Assembly: GCF_000378425.1 (NCBI RefSeq)
Contig: NZ_KB899819.1
Location: 61,252-125,251, forward strand
Direction of reading: 5' to 3'
Source: Cohnella laeviribosi DSM 21336
GTDB lineage: Bacteria; Bacillota; Bacilli; Paenibacillales; Paenibacillaceae
Length of the DNA: 64,000 nt
The first letter of the stretch is position 1, and each line of letters starts with the position of its first letter. The position numbers and the translations under genes are program-made. Below the pieces are notes generated by a model that worked only from the letters and a program-made list of their open reading frames with translations, had not been told where the DNA came from and did not search any database. This document shows positions 42,975-51,001 of this stretch, in pieces.

Positions 42975-43137
42975 CAATTCCATACCCGCAAAAGGGGAGT
43001 AGCTGTTCAATAAAGTCGTCACTACGAGACCGCCGTCTCCGGCTTTATTGGCAATGTATTCATTGCTAGCGAGACCTTTGCCGCGATTGTGAAGCTCCGT
43101 TAAGGAGATGCTAACAGTCGTGGCAAAGGTCTTTTTA
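42975..43137 (+). ncRNA. yybP-ykoY manganese riboswitch
   Basis: The conserved aptamer segments AAAGGGGAGTAGC (about 42991) and GCGAGACCTTTGCC (about 43070) are present, with an internal hairpin CAATAAAG/CTTTATTG (43008-43050). The 3' part can form a terminator AGACCTTTGCC (43072-43082) with GGCAAAGGTCT (43122-43132) followed by TTTT. Mn2+ binding would favour the aptamer and expression of the adjacent TerC-family exporter, as in B. subtilis ykoY. Confidence 0.9.
43072..43137 (+). terminator. Regulated terminator of the Mn2+ riboswitch
   Basis: AGACCTTTGCC and GGCAAAGGTCT pair perfectly over 11 bp and are followed by TTTTA. The left arm contains the conserved GAGACC of the aptamer, so aptamer and terminator exclude each other. 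Confidence 0.8.
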
Positions 43138-43173
43138 TTTGATACATGATTTGGAAAAAGGAGGCATATAACG

Positions 43174-43992
43174 ATGGATTTTTCGCTTTTGCTCGAGTAC
43201 GGGTGGGTATTGGTCATATTGGTGGCGCTGGAGGGGCTTCTGGCCGCGGACAACGCTTTGGTGCTGGCCATCATGGTCAAGCATCTGGACGAGAAGGACC
43301 GCAAAAAGGCTCTGTTTTACGGTTTGCTGGGGGCCTTTATTTTCCGGTTTGCGTCGCTGTTCGTCATTTCGCTGCTGGTCGACGTCTGGCAAATCCAAGC
43401 GATCGGCGCCCTGTACCTGCTGTTTATTTCCGTTCACAACATCGTCAAGTTCGTGCGAAAGAAAAACGCCGAGGAAGAAAAAGCGGCCGTTGCCGAGAAC
43501 CGCAAAAAATCGGGCTTCTGGGCGACCGTCATCAAGGTGGAGCTGGCGGACATCGCCTTTGCGATCGACTCGATCCTGGCCGCCGTCGCGCTCGCCGTCG
43601 CCCTGCCCCCGAGCGGCATTCGTCCGATCGGCGGGATGGACGGCGGACAGTTTATCGTCGTTCTGGCCGGGGGCATCATCGGCCTTGTCATCATGCGGTT
43701 TGCGGCCAACTTCTTCGTGAAGCTGCTGCATGCCCGTCCCGCGCTCGAACTCGCCGCATTCGCAATCGTCGGCTGGGTCGGCGTGAAGCTGGCGGTACAT
43801 ACGCTGGCTCACCAGTCGCTGCATATTCTGCCCCATTCGTTCGCCGAAAGCGCCGTCTGGAAAACGACCTTCTACGTCGTGCTCGTGCTGATCGCCGCGG
43901 CGGGCTGGTTTCTGTCGGGCAAAAAGGCCGAAGCGGCAGGCGCGGAGAACGGCCGCTCGGAGGCGGCGAAATTAAACAAGAAAACGGGGTAA
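43174..43992 (+). CDS. TerC family manganese exporter (YkoY-like)
   Basis: A 272-residue membrane protein with seven to eight helices. TerC marks: LVALEGLLAADNALVLAIMVKHL near residue 17 (in parts: LEGLLAADNALV) and ELADIAFAIDSILAAVALA near residue 130, each with the conserved Glu/Asp-Asn or Asp-Ser that bind metal. YkoY-type TerC proteins export Mn2+ or load it onto exoenzymes. AAAGGAGG lies before ATG. Directly downstream of the Mn2+ riboswitch, which strongly supports the metal. Confidence 0.93.
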   Translation: MDFSLLLEYGWVLVILVALEGLLAADNALVLAIMVKHLDEKDRKKALFYGLLGAFIFRFASLFVISLLVDVWQIQAIGALYLLFISVHNIVKFVRKKNAEEEKAAVAENRKKSGFWATVIKVELADIAFAIDSILAAVALAVALPPSGIRPIGGMDGGQFIVVLAGGIIGLVIMRFAANFFVKLLHARPALELAAFAIVGWVGVKLAVHTLAHQSLHILPHSFAESAVWKTTFYVVLVLIAAAGWFLSGKKAEAAGAENGRSEAAKLNKKTG

Positions 43993-44074
43993 CGCCGCTC
44001 CATTGGTTCATGAAAAGAACTGCGGTATAATAAGGCAAACATAAGCGTTTGGAAAAACGAGGGAGGAATCCATC

Positions 44075-45022
44075 ATGCCTTCGGACGACATCGAATTCGA
44101 GCGGATACGGGAGAAACTGCCCGGCTTCGTAGAGGCAAGCCGGAAGCGCTCGGCGCACGGCAAGGTGGCCTCCTATATTCCCGAGCTGTCCAAGATGCCC
44201 AAGGATGCGCTGGGGATCGCCATTATGGATGGGAACGGGCGGACCGCTTCGGCCGGGGATTGCGAAATCGCGTTCACCATGCAGAGCATTTCCAAAGTAT
44301 TCACGCTCATTCTGGCGCTGATGGACAACGGGGAAGCCGCCGTTTTCGACAAGGTGGGGATGGAGCCGACCGGGGACAACTTCAATTCGATGCTGAAGCT
44401 GGAACTGGTGCAGCCGGGCATTCCGTTCAACCCGCTCATCAACGCGGGAGCGATCGCGGTCACTTCCCTGATCGCAGGCTCGAGCCCGCAGGAGAAGACC
44501 GGCCGCGTGCTGGCGTTTTTCCGGCAGCTCGCGGACAATCCTTCCCTCGACGTGGACAAGAGCGTTTACGAGTCGGAAGCCGCCACCGCCAACCTGAACC
44601 GGTCGATGGGGTACTTGCTGAAGGATCGCGGCGTGCTCGAGGGCAACGTGGAAGAGGTGCTCGACGTCTACTTCCGCCACTGCTCCGTCAGCGTCACCTG
44701 CGCCGATATCGCGCGGATGGCGCTCGTTCTCGCCTTTGGCGGCACCGATCCGATCACGGGCAAGCCGCTCATTCCGCGGCGGTATGTCCAAATCGCCAAA
44801 ACGTTCATGACGACGTGCGGGATGTACAACGCTTCCGGGGAATTCGCGATTCAAGTCGGGCTCCCGGCCAAGAGCGGCGTGTCGGGCGGGATCTTGACGA
44901 TGGTGCCGGGACGGTACGGCATCGGCGTCGTCGGCCCGGCGCTCAACGGCAAAGGCAACAGCATCGCGGGCGTGCACCTGATGGAGACGCTGTCCCGCGA
45001 ATTCGACTGGAGCATGTTTTAA
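44075..45022 (+). CDS. glsA: Glutaminase A
   Basis: A 315-residue serine-dependent beta-lactamase-fold amidohydrolase converting glutamine to glutamate and ammonia. The catalytic S-x-x-K is in FTMQSISKVFTL (near residue 70), NPLINAGAIA and the Tyr/Lys region CGMYNASGEFA with GVSGGILTMVPG complete the site. Full length for the family. GAGGGAGGAA precedes ATG. Ends in a strong terminator; no amino-acid transporter is adjacent. Confidence 0.96.
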   Translation: MPSDDIEFERIREKLPGFVEASRKRSAHGKVASYIPELSKMPKDALGIAIMDGNGRTASAGDCEIAFTMQSISKVFTLILALMDNGEAAVFDKVGMEPTGDNFNSMLKLELVQPGIPFNPLINAGAIAVTSLIAGSSPQEKTGRVLAFFRQLADNPSLDVDKSVYESEAATANLNRSMGYLLKDRGVLEGNVEEVLDVYFRHCSVSVTCADIARMALVLAFGGTDPITGKPLIPRRYVQIAKTFMTTCGMYNASGEFAIQVGLPAKSGVSGGILTMVPGRYGIGVVGPALNGKGNSIAGVHLMETLSREFDWSMF

Positions 45023-45028
45023 TCAAGC

Positions 45029-45087
45029 CCGGCGCGGACGCCGGCCGAACTGCCCGAAAGGCCGGCCGCTCCGCGCCGGATTTTTTG
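45029..45087 (+). terminator. Terminator of glsA
   Basis: CCGGCGCGGA pairs with TCCGCGCCGG around an inner GGCCG/CGGCC helix, followed by ATTTTTT. It lies directly after the stop codon. Confidence 0.9.
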
Positions 45088-45114
45088 CTCGTTGATGAAA
45101 AAAAGCTCCGGCCG

Positions 45115-45495
45115 TTACCGCACCTCCTGCGCGTCGTGATTCAGCACGTTGTCTTCCAATACCGCGAACTTGTCTCCGTATTCGCGGATAATATGCTTTT
45201 CTCCCCAGGCGCAAAGAGCGTCCAGAATCGGCTTCAGGCTCCATCCGTACTCGGTGAGCTCATACTCCACTTTCGGCGGCACCTGGTTGTAGACAATCCG
45301 TCTTACGATGCCGTCCTGCTCCAATTCCCTAAGCTGTTGCGTCAGCATCTTCTGCGTGATGTTGGGCATGTTGCGTTTCAAATCGCTTGTCCGTTTTTTG
45401 CCGCGCGTCAAGTGGCAAAGAATGACGCATTTCCATTTGCCCCCGATCACTTCCAGCGTCGCTTCCACCGAAATGTTGTACTTTTTCTTGATCAA
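45115..45495 (-). CDS. HxlR family transcriptional regulator (YtcD-like)
   Basis: A 126-residue winged-helix regulator. HxlR signatures: VEATLEVIGGKWKCVILCHL, SDLKRNMPNITQKMLTQQLREL (in parts) and VPPKVEYELTEYGWSL. Cys residues in KCVILC and ALCAWG could serve in redox or quinone sensing. TTG start with GGGGAGTGG upstream. It is divergent from an MFS exporter and an aldo-keto reductase, the same trio as ytcD-ytbD-ytbE in B. subtilis, so it probably represses them through the palindrome at 45542-45555. Confidence 0.92.
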   Translation of the reverse strand: MIKKKYNISVEATLEVIGGKWKCVILCHLTRGKKRTSDLKRNMPNITQKMLTQQLRELEQDGIVRRIVYNQVPPKVEYELTEYGWSLKPILDALCAWGEKHIIREYGDKFAVLEDNVLNHDAQEVR

Positions 45496-45541
45496 AACGC
45501 ATCCACTCCCCTGCTTGTATAGGCACTTTTTAGTATCTATA

Positions 45542-45555
45542 GTACTTCAAAGTAC
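45542..45555. promoter_or_regulatory. HxlR operator candidate
   Basis: GTACTT-CA-AAGTAC is a perfect 6-2-6 palindrome in the 138-bp divergent region. A related element TAGTATCTATAGTACT overlaps it on the left. Confidence 0.6.
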
Positions 45556-45633
45556 GTACTGTTCTTCGGCATCCGCATCCTTCATAATAACATTCGCCGA
45601 CCGGCAACACCATACCGCAGGAGTCGAGAGAAC

Positions 45634-46860
45634 ATGCCTCAGAATCAAAGGAGAAGCGCGTTTGCGCTATTTGCGCTGGCGATCAGCGCATTTGCCATCG
45701 GAGCGACGGAGTTTATCAGCGTCGGACTGCTCCCGCTTATCTCCGAAGACTTGCATATATCGGTCACGACCACGGGATTGACCGTTACGTTGTACGCTTT
45801 GGGAGTCACGTTCGGAGCGCCCGTCCTGACGGCCCTTACCTCCGGAGTCGCGAGAAAAACGTTGCTGCTGTGGATCATGATCGTGTTTATCGTCGGGAAC
45901 GCCTTGGCCGCTTCCGCCACCGGCATCGGCGTGCTGCTGGCGGCGCGCGTCATCTCGGCGTTTTCGCACGGCGTCTTCATGTCCATCGGCTCGACCATCG
46001 CCGCCGATCTGGTGCCCGAGAACCGGCGGGCCAGCGCCATTTCGATCATGTTTTCCGGCCTTACGATCGCGACGGTCATCGGGGTGCCCCTGGGAACCTA
46101 TATCGGACAGGAGTGGGGCTGGCGAATCGCCTTCATGCTCATCACCGCAGCCGGCATTGCCGCTTTCTTCGCCAATCTGACGCTGGTTCCTTCTTCGGGA
46201 TTGCGGAAAGGAAATCCGGTCACCTTTCGGGATCAGGCCAAGGTGATGGCGAACGGCCGCCTGCTGCTCGTGTTTGCGGTCACGGCCTTGGGGTACGGCG
46301 GTACCTTTGTCGTCTATACGTATTTGTCCCCGGTGCTTAGCGAAATCAGCGGATTCCCGGAAAAAACGGTCGCGCTCATTCTCGTGCTCTACGGCGCGGC
46401 GATTGCCATCGGCAATGCCATTGGAGGAAAAGCGGCCAACCGCAACCCCGTTTCCGCGCTGCTGATCATGTTTTTGATCCAGTCCGCCGTGCTTTTCGTC
46501 TTCACCTTTACCGCACCGTACCCGGCGGCAAGCCTGATCACCGTCTTTTTAATGGGTCTGCTCGCGTTCATGAACGTTCCCGGCCTTCAGGTCTATGTGG
46601 TGATTCTTGCCGAGCGGTTCGTTCCGAAAGCGGTGGACGTGGCTTCCGCGATCAACATTGCGGCGTTTAATGCCGGCATTGCCCTCGGAGCATATCTGGG
46701 GGGAATCGTGACGGACACCCTTGGGCTCATGCATACCCCGTGGGTCGGCGCCTTGATGGTTGCGGCCGCCGTCCTGCTGACGGTTTGGGCGCGTTTGCTG
46801 GAAAACAGGGATTCCAAGGCAGTCAGCGCCAAGCGGGTTCTCGATTCTCAAGGATTTTAA
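45634..46860 (+). CDS. MFS exporter, DHA1/AraJ-type (YtbD-like)
   Basis: A 408-residue, 12-helix transporter. GATEFISVGLLPLIS in helix 1 and the cytoplasmic motif VLTALTSGVARKTLLL are typical of the YdhP/YtbD/AraJ exporters; VISAFSHGVFMSIGSTIAADLVP follows. Likely drug or sugar efflux; substrate unknown. AGGAGT precedes ATG. It lies 15 bp upstream of the aldo-keto reductase, in one operon, and is divergent from the HxlR gene. Confidence 0.9.
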   Translation: MPQNQRRSAFALFALAISAFAIGATEFISVGLLPLISEDLHISVTTTGLTVTLYALGVTFGAPVLTALTSGVARKTLLLWIMIVFIVGNALAASATGIGVLLAARVISAFSHGVFMSIGSTIAADLVPENRRASAISIMFSGLTIATVIGVPLGTYIGQEWGWRIAFMLITAAGIAAFFANLTLVPSSGLRKGNPVTFRDQAKVMANGRLLLVFAVTALGYGGTFVVYTYLSPVLSEISGFPEKTVALILVLYGAAIAIGNAIGGKAANRNPVSALLIMFLIQSAVLFVFTFTAPYPAASLITVFLMGLLAFMNVPGLQVYVVILAERFVPKAVDVASAINIAAFNAGIALGAYLGGIVTDTLGLMHTPWVGALMVAAAVLLTVWARLLENRDSKAVSAKRVLDSQGF

Positions 46861-46875
46861 AGGAGGAAAATAAAA

Positions 46876-47718
46876 ATGGCAAAACATCTTCAGGATACGA
46901 CAACGCTTCGCAACGGGGTGCGAATGCCCTGGCTCGGCATCGGGGTTTTTCAAGTCGAAGAGGGAGACGAGCTCGTCCAAGCCCTTAAATTCGCGGTCAA
47001 GCACGGCTACCGGAGCATCGATACCGCGGCGATTTACAAAAATGAAGCAAGCGTCGGCCAAGCGATCCGCGAAGCGCTCGCGGAGACAGGACTTGCAAGG
47101 GAAGAGCTGTTCGTGACGTCCAAAGTGTGGACCGCCGATCTGGGCTACGAGCAGACACTGGCCGCCTTCGATACGAGCCTGAACAAGCTGGGGCTGGATG
47201 TGCTCGATTTGTATCTGATCCACTGGCCCGTCGAAGGGAAGTACAAAGAGGCGTGGCGGGCGCTGGAAGCCCTGTATAAGCAGGGGCGGGTCAGAGCGAT
47301 CGGCGTAAGCAATTTTCAGATTCACCATCTCGAAGACCTGATGCGGGACGCCGAAATCAAGCCGATGGTCAACCAGGTCGAATTCCATCCGCTGTTGACC
47401 CAGGAAAAGCTGCGGTCGTATTGCCGGGAGCACGGCATTCAGCTCGAAGCCTGGGCGCCGCTTATGCAGGGCCAACTGCTGAACCATCCCGTCATTGCGG
47501 AAATCGCCGGCAAATACGGCAAAACGGCGGCCCAGATTATTTTGCGCTGGGACTTGCAGCACGGCGTCGTCACGATTCCGAAGTCGACCAAACCGGGCCG
47601 GATCGCCGAAAACGCCGGGGTCTTCGATTTCGAGCTGGCGCCGGAGGACGTCGAGCGCATCGACCGGTTGAACGAGAACCGCCGGGTCGGTCCCGATCCG
47701 GACAACTTCGATTTCTGA
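46876..47718 (+). CDS. Aldo/keto reductase (YtbE/YvgN-like)
   Basis: A 280-residue NADPH-dependent reductase. AKR signatures: GYRSIDTAAIYKNE (Asp, Tyr), SKVWTADLGYE (Lys), LDLYLIHWPVEGKYKEAW (His), IGVSNFQIHHLEDL and the cofactor loop IPKSTKPGRIAENAGVFDF (in parts). It reduces glyoxals or other aldehydes and ketones. AAAGGAGG precedes ATG. Second gene after the MFS exporter under the HxlR regulator: a detoxify-and-export pair. Confidence 0.94.
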   Translation: MAKHLQDTTTLRNGVRMPWLGIGVFQVEEGDELVQALKFAVKHGYRSIDTAAIYKNEASVGQAIREALAETGLAREELFVTSKVWTADLGYEQTLAAFDTSLNKLGLDVLDLYLIHWPVEGKYKEAWRALEALYKQGRVRAIGVSNFQIHHLEDLMRDAEIKPMVNQVEFHPLLTQEKLRSYCREHGIQLEAWAPLMQGQLLNHPVIAEIAGKYGKTAAQIILRWDLQHGVVTIPKSTKPGRIAENAGVFDFELAPEDVERIDRLNENRRVGPDPDNFDF

Positions 47719-47753
47719 TTCGCCGCTAGCGGAGCCGCATTCGAGCTCCCGCC

Positions 47754-47782
47754 GTTCAGCTATCGGGCTCCGATAGCTGAAC
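47754..47782 (+). terminator. 13-bp perfect hairpin after the aldo/keto reductase
   Basis: GTTCAGCTATCGG and CCGATAGCTGAAC flank a three-base loop. No T-tract follows on either strand, so it may act as a transcript-stabilising hairpin or weak terminator. The following gap to 47901 shows nothing else. Confidence 0.55.
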
Positions 47783-47901
47783 GAATCCGGACCGGCGTTC
47801 CCGCCGAGCCTTCAAAGCCGGAAAGGGATCGGGAGCCAAACCCAATCGTTTTCCAGCCCTTGGCGGATTCGCGGATGTTGAATTCAGTGCAAGATAAAGG
47901 C

Positions 47902-48747
47902 TTAGGAGCTTGGAAAGGAAGGATGACGGAGGCGGACAAGCCGCTGCCGCTGCGCCTCGAACAGCAGCACCGTCGCCGCCATGGCGACGTTAAGCGATTC
48001 CGTCCGGCCGGTCATCGGAATGATGATCGGACGGTCGACCAGTTCCATGACCTCGGGCGAAAGCCCGGCGCCTTCGTTGCCCAGCAGCAGCCAAGGGCTG
48101 CCGGACAAATCGCACGCGTAGCAGGATTCCGTCGCCTTGAGGCTTGTCCCGAACAGCGGAATGCCGCGCGCTTTCGCTTCGGGCAGCAGCTGCGGCAGAT
48201 CGGCTTCCATGACCGGTATGGAAAACAACGCGCCCATCGTGGAACGCAGCGTTTTGGCGTTGTACAGGTCCGCCGTTCCTTTGCCCAGCACGACGGCGCT
48301 TGCCCCGCTGGCCGCGGCGCTGCGGATGATCGTTCCGACATTGCCGGGATCCTGCACGCCGTCCAGCACGACGACCGGTCCGCCCTCCCCGCGGAACAGC
48401 TGCTCCGCCTTCCGCTCGACGCGAAGCGCGACGGCGAACACCGGCTGCGGCGTCTCCGTCTCGCTGCACTTGGCGATCACATCCGGCGACGCCGGAATCC
48501 AGAGCGGTCCGTTCCCCTGCGCCTCTTCCCGCTCCGCGAATTGGACGAGCTCCGGCGGAATGCCCGCGCCTTCGTCGAAAACGACGCACTCCAGCGGCCA
48601 GCCGGCGGCAAGCGCTTCGGCGACGAGATGAACGCCCTCGAGCTTGAAGCGGCCCTCCCGCTGCCGGTGCTTGCGTTCGGACAGCTTCGCCCACCCTTTC
48701 ACCCGCGGATTGGCTACCGAAGTCAAAGCCGGTTCAAGCTTCCGCAT
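47902..48747 (-). CDS. SpoU/TrmH family RNA 2'-O-methyltransferase (YsgA-like)
   Basis: A 281-residue SPOUT methyltransferase. N-terminal substrate-binding part (NPRVKGWAKLSERKHRQREGRFKLEG, in parts) and the knotted catalytic domain with VVLDGVQDPGNVGTIIRSAAA, LLLGNEGAGLSPEV and IPMTGRTESLNVAMAATVLLFE (in parts), the three SpoU motifs. Likely modifies 23S rRNA or tRNA ribose. ATG lies within the end of the KtrA/C gene (14 bp overlap) preceded by TTGGAG, so the two are coupled. sspI upstream matches Bacillus order around ysgA. Confidence 0.92.
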   Translation of the reverse strand: MRKLEPALTSVANPRVKGWAKLSERKHRQREGRFKLEGVHLVAEALAAGWPLECVVFDEGAGIPPELVQFAEREEAQGNGPLWIPASPDVIAKCSETETPQPVFAVALRVERKAEQLFRGEGGPVVVLDGVQDPGNVGTIIRSAAASGASAVVLGKGTADLYNAKTLRSTMGALFSIPVMEADLPQLLPEAKARGIPLFGTSLKATESCYACDLSGSPWLLLGNEGAGLSPEVMELVDRPIIIPMTGRTESLNVAMAATVLLFEAQRQRLVRLRHPSFPSS

Positions 48748-49399
48748 ACGCCTGCTCCAATCGGGTGAGCTGCTCGTTGCGGCCGACGATGACCAGCACG
48801 TCGTCCGCGCGCAGGGATTCGTCCGGGCGCGGGGTGATGTTCATTTCGCCGTCCCGCTTGACCGCAAGCACGTTGCAGTTGTATTTGACCCGGATGTCGA
48901 GCTGCTTCAGGCTTTTGCCGACGATGGAAGACGGCACTTTCATTTCCACGATGCTGTAGTCGCTGGACAGCTCGATATGCTCCAATATGTTCGGCGAAAT
49001 CAGATGGTGCGCCACTCTCAGGCCCATGTCCCGCTCCGGGAACACGACTTTGTCGGCGCCGATTTTGCTGAGCACCTTGCCGTGCAGCTCGTTCTGCGCC
49101 TTCGCGATAATTTGGGGGACGCCCAGATCCTTCAGGATCAGCGTGGTCAAAATGCTCGCCTGAATGTTTTGTCCGATCGCCACCACGACGACGTCGAAGT
49201 TGCGGATGCCGAGCGCCCGAATCGCCTCTTCATCCGTCGTGTCGGCGGATACCGCATGCGTGACGATATGGGCGACGTCCTGCACGCGCTCCTGATCTTC
49301 GTCGATCGCCAGCACCTCGTAGCCCATTTCGGCCAAAAACTTGGCGACGCTGGACCCGAACCGGCCGAGACCGATGACGGCGAACTGCTTTTTGGCCAT
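48734..49399 (-). CDS. Ktr/Trk potassium uptake regulatory subunit (KtrA/KtrC-like)
   Basis: A 221-residue RCK protein. Rossmann part FAVIGLGRFGSSVAKFLAEMG with the adenine/c-di-AMP-type fold (VLAIDEDQERVQD), then the RCK-C domain (VPSSIVGKSLKQLDIRVKYNCNVLAV...). It gates a KtrB/KtrD-type potassium channel not present in the window. ATG at 49399 is preceded by AAGGGAG. An extended -10 promoter TGCTATAAT lies at 49441-49449 on this strand. Translationally coupled to the methyltransferase gene. Confidence 0.93.
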   Translation of the reverse strand: MAKKQFAVIGLGRFGSSVAKFLAEMGYEVLAIDEDQERVQDVAHIVTHAVSADTTDEEAIRALGIRNFDVVVVAIGQNIQASILTTLILKDLGVPQIIAKAQNELHGKVLSKIGADKVVFPERDMGLRVAHHLISPNILEHIELSSDYSIVEMKVPSSIVGKSLKQLDIRVKYNCNVLAVKRDGEMNITPRPDESLRADDVLVIVGRNEQLTRLEQAYAEA

Positions 49400-49440
49400 G
49401 AAACGACAGCTCCCTTTTCCGTTTGCATCCATTGAATTTT

Positions 49441-49449
49441 ATTATAGCA
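49441..49449 (-). promoter_or_regulatory. Extended -10 promoter of the KtrA/C gene
   Basis: Minus strand TGCTATAAT, with TATAAT at 49446-49441. No clear -35 is seen. Confidence 0.5.
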
Positions 49450-49518
49450 TAGCGCTTCGGGCATATCCGCAAGCGCTAGTGGCAACCCTAAACGGGATAA
49501 CGCGAAGGAGGTTCGCCC

Positions 49519-49752
49519 GTGAAATCGACGATGAGTTTGCGCGAAGCCATCATTTACCGGGTGAAGGACAACAGCCGCGACGAGCTGAGGGAGGTCATTC
49601 AGGATTCGGTCGGCAACGCGGAAGTCCTCCTGCCCGGCCTCGGCGTGCTTTTCGAAATGATTTGGACGCACAGTCCGGACGAAGACCGGGAACGCATGGT
49701 CAAAGTTCTCTACGAGCAAATTCACAAAGACGATTCCGCGAAATCGACATAA
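49519..49752 (+). CDS. sspI: Small acid-soluble spore protein SspI
   Basis: A 77-residue minor SASP made in the forespore. SLREAIIYRVKDNSRDELRE and the diagnostic LPGLGVLFEMIWTHS (residues about 37-51) match SspI. GTG start with AAGGAGG. The last 31 bp overlap the 3' end of the convergent phnM gene. SspI next to a SpoU methyltransferase is the Bacillus arrangement, supporting the call. Confidence 0.94.
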   Translation: MKSTMSLREAIIYRVKDNSRDELREVIQDSVGNAEVLLPGLGVLFEMIWTHSPDEDRERMVKVLYEQIHKDDSAKST

Positions 49753-50912
49753 TCCCTCGTCTCCATCACGACGGTTCCGTTCACGACCGCGCAGGCGACA
49801 AGCGGACAATCCCGAACCGTTCTGACGACCAAAAGATCGGCCAGCTTGCCCGGTTCCAAAGATCCGATCCTCTCGTGCTGTCCAAGCGCGCGCGCAGGGT
49901 TAAGCGAGGCCATCGCCGCCGCCTGTTCGAGCGGAATCCCCTCCCGCTTCAGAACGAAGACCGCCTGCAGCAGCGATGCCGGGTGATAGTCGGAGCATAG
50001 GATGCCGGCGGCCCCGGCGCGGATCGCGTCCAGCGCCGTCAGGTTGCGGTCGTGGGATCCGCCGCGCACGATGTTGGGCGCGCCGACGCAGACGTGAAGC
50101 CCTTGGCGGGCGGCATAGGCCGCCGTCTCCAGGTTAAGCGGGAATTCCGCGACGCCGGCTCCGAGCGCTTTGGAACGGTCGACCTGCTCCGGGGAATCGT
50201 CGTCGTGCGAGGCGACCGCAATGCCCCTGCTTCTTGCTTCGGCGGCTAGCGCCGTCAGCCTCCCCCAATCGATCCTGCTGCGGCGCTCCTGCAATTCCGC
50301 CACGATTTGCTTCACTTCTTCGGGGCCGACGCCCTGGTTTTTCATAACATACTTTTCAAAAGATCCGGGACGCTTATACTGTCCGACGCCCGGCGCGTGG
50401 TCCATAAAGGACAAATAATCGATCAGTCCCTGCTCGATGCACTGCTGCGCGAGCGCAAACCCGGTAAGATGCGACACCTCGTAGCGCAAATGGACGCCGT
50501 GCCGGATCATCGCCCGCTCCTTGCGCAATTCGGCGATGCGCCGGATCATCTCCGCCACCAGATGCTCCCCGCGGAGGCTTAAGCCTACCCCGAGCGACAG
50601 AGAATGGTACATCGTCGTGATGCCGTGACCCGCCAGCTTGCGCTCGAATTGCAGAAACGCCATCTCCAGCGGAAACAGCGTATTCGGACGCGGCTCGACC
50701 TCTTTTTCGATCGCATCGCAGTGAATATCGACAAGACCCGGCAGCACCCAGGCGCCGGTTGCGTCGACGACGGTGTCGCCCGGTTCGGCCCGCCGCACGG
50801 CACCCCACGCTTCGATTGCCGTTATCCGTCCGTTCTCCGCCACGACGTCCGCCTCGGCAATGCCGTGCGGTTGAACGACTTTTCCCCCTTTGACGATTAA
50901 CCGCCCGATCAC
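49722..50912 (-). CDS. phnM: PhnM-like alpha-D-ribose 1-methylphosphonate 5-triphosphate diphosphatase
   Basis: A 396-residue amidohydrolase-superfamily enzyme. Metal-ligand motif in LPGLVDIHCDAIEKEVEPRP; further PhnM marks are TTMYHSLSLGVG, HLTGFALAQQCIEQGLIDYLSFMDHAPGVGQY (in parts) and SHDDDSPEQVDRSKALG. In C-P lyase pathways it removes pyrophosphate from the alkylphosphonate nucleotide. GTG start with GGTGGCGGAG. No other phn genes, transporter or C-P lyase core is nearby, so here it is an orphan and might serve another nucleoside-like substrate. Confidence 0.88.
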   Translation of the reverse strand: MIGRLIVKGGKVVQPHGIAEADVVAENGRITAIEAWGAVRRAEPGDTVVDATGAWVLPGLVDIHCDAIEKEVEPRPNTLFPLEMAFLQFERKLAGHGITTMYHSLSLGVGLSLRGEHLVAEMIRRIAELRKERAMIRHGVHLRYEVSHLTGFALAQQCIEQGLIDYLSFMDHAPGVGQYKRPGSFEKYVMKNQGVGPEEVKQIVAELQERRSRIDWGRLTALAAEARSRGIAVASHDDDSPEQVDRSKALGAGVAEFPLNLETAAYAARQGLHVCVGAPNIVRGGSHDRNLTALDAIRAGAAGILCSDYHPASLLQAVFVLKREGIPLEQAAAMASLNPARALGQHERIGSLEPGKLADLLVVRTVRDCPLVACAVVNGTVVMETRDYVDFAESSL

Positions 50913-50954
50913 TTGGCTCCGCCACCTTTCTTCCGGACTGGATAGAAGAAAACA

Positions 50955-50974
50955 CCCGGCTTAGTCAAGCCGGG
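50955..50974 (-). terminator. Terminator of prfC
   Basis: CCCGGCTT and AAGCCGGG pair across a four-base loop; the minus strand continues with TGTTTTCTTC. Confidence 0.75.
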
Positions 50975-51001
50975 ATGCGCCTTGCCCGCGTTGGCCCCGC
51001 C

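Noticed and set aside
49455..49495. Sigma-G promoter for sspI
   Set aside because: GCATA is found with a possible CAACCCT 17 bases on, but the -10 does not fit CATNNTA well enough.
49722..50912. A C-P lyase (phosphonate) operon
   Set aside because: Only phnM is present; flanking genes are sspI and prfC, with none of phnGHIJKL or a phosphonate transporter.
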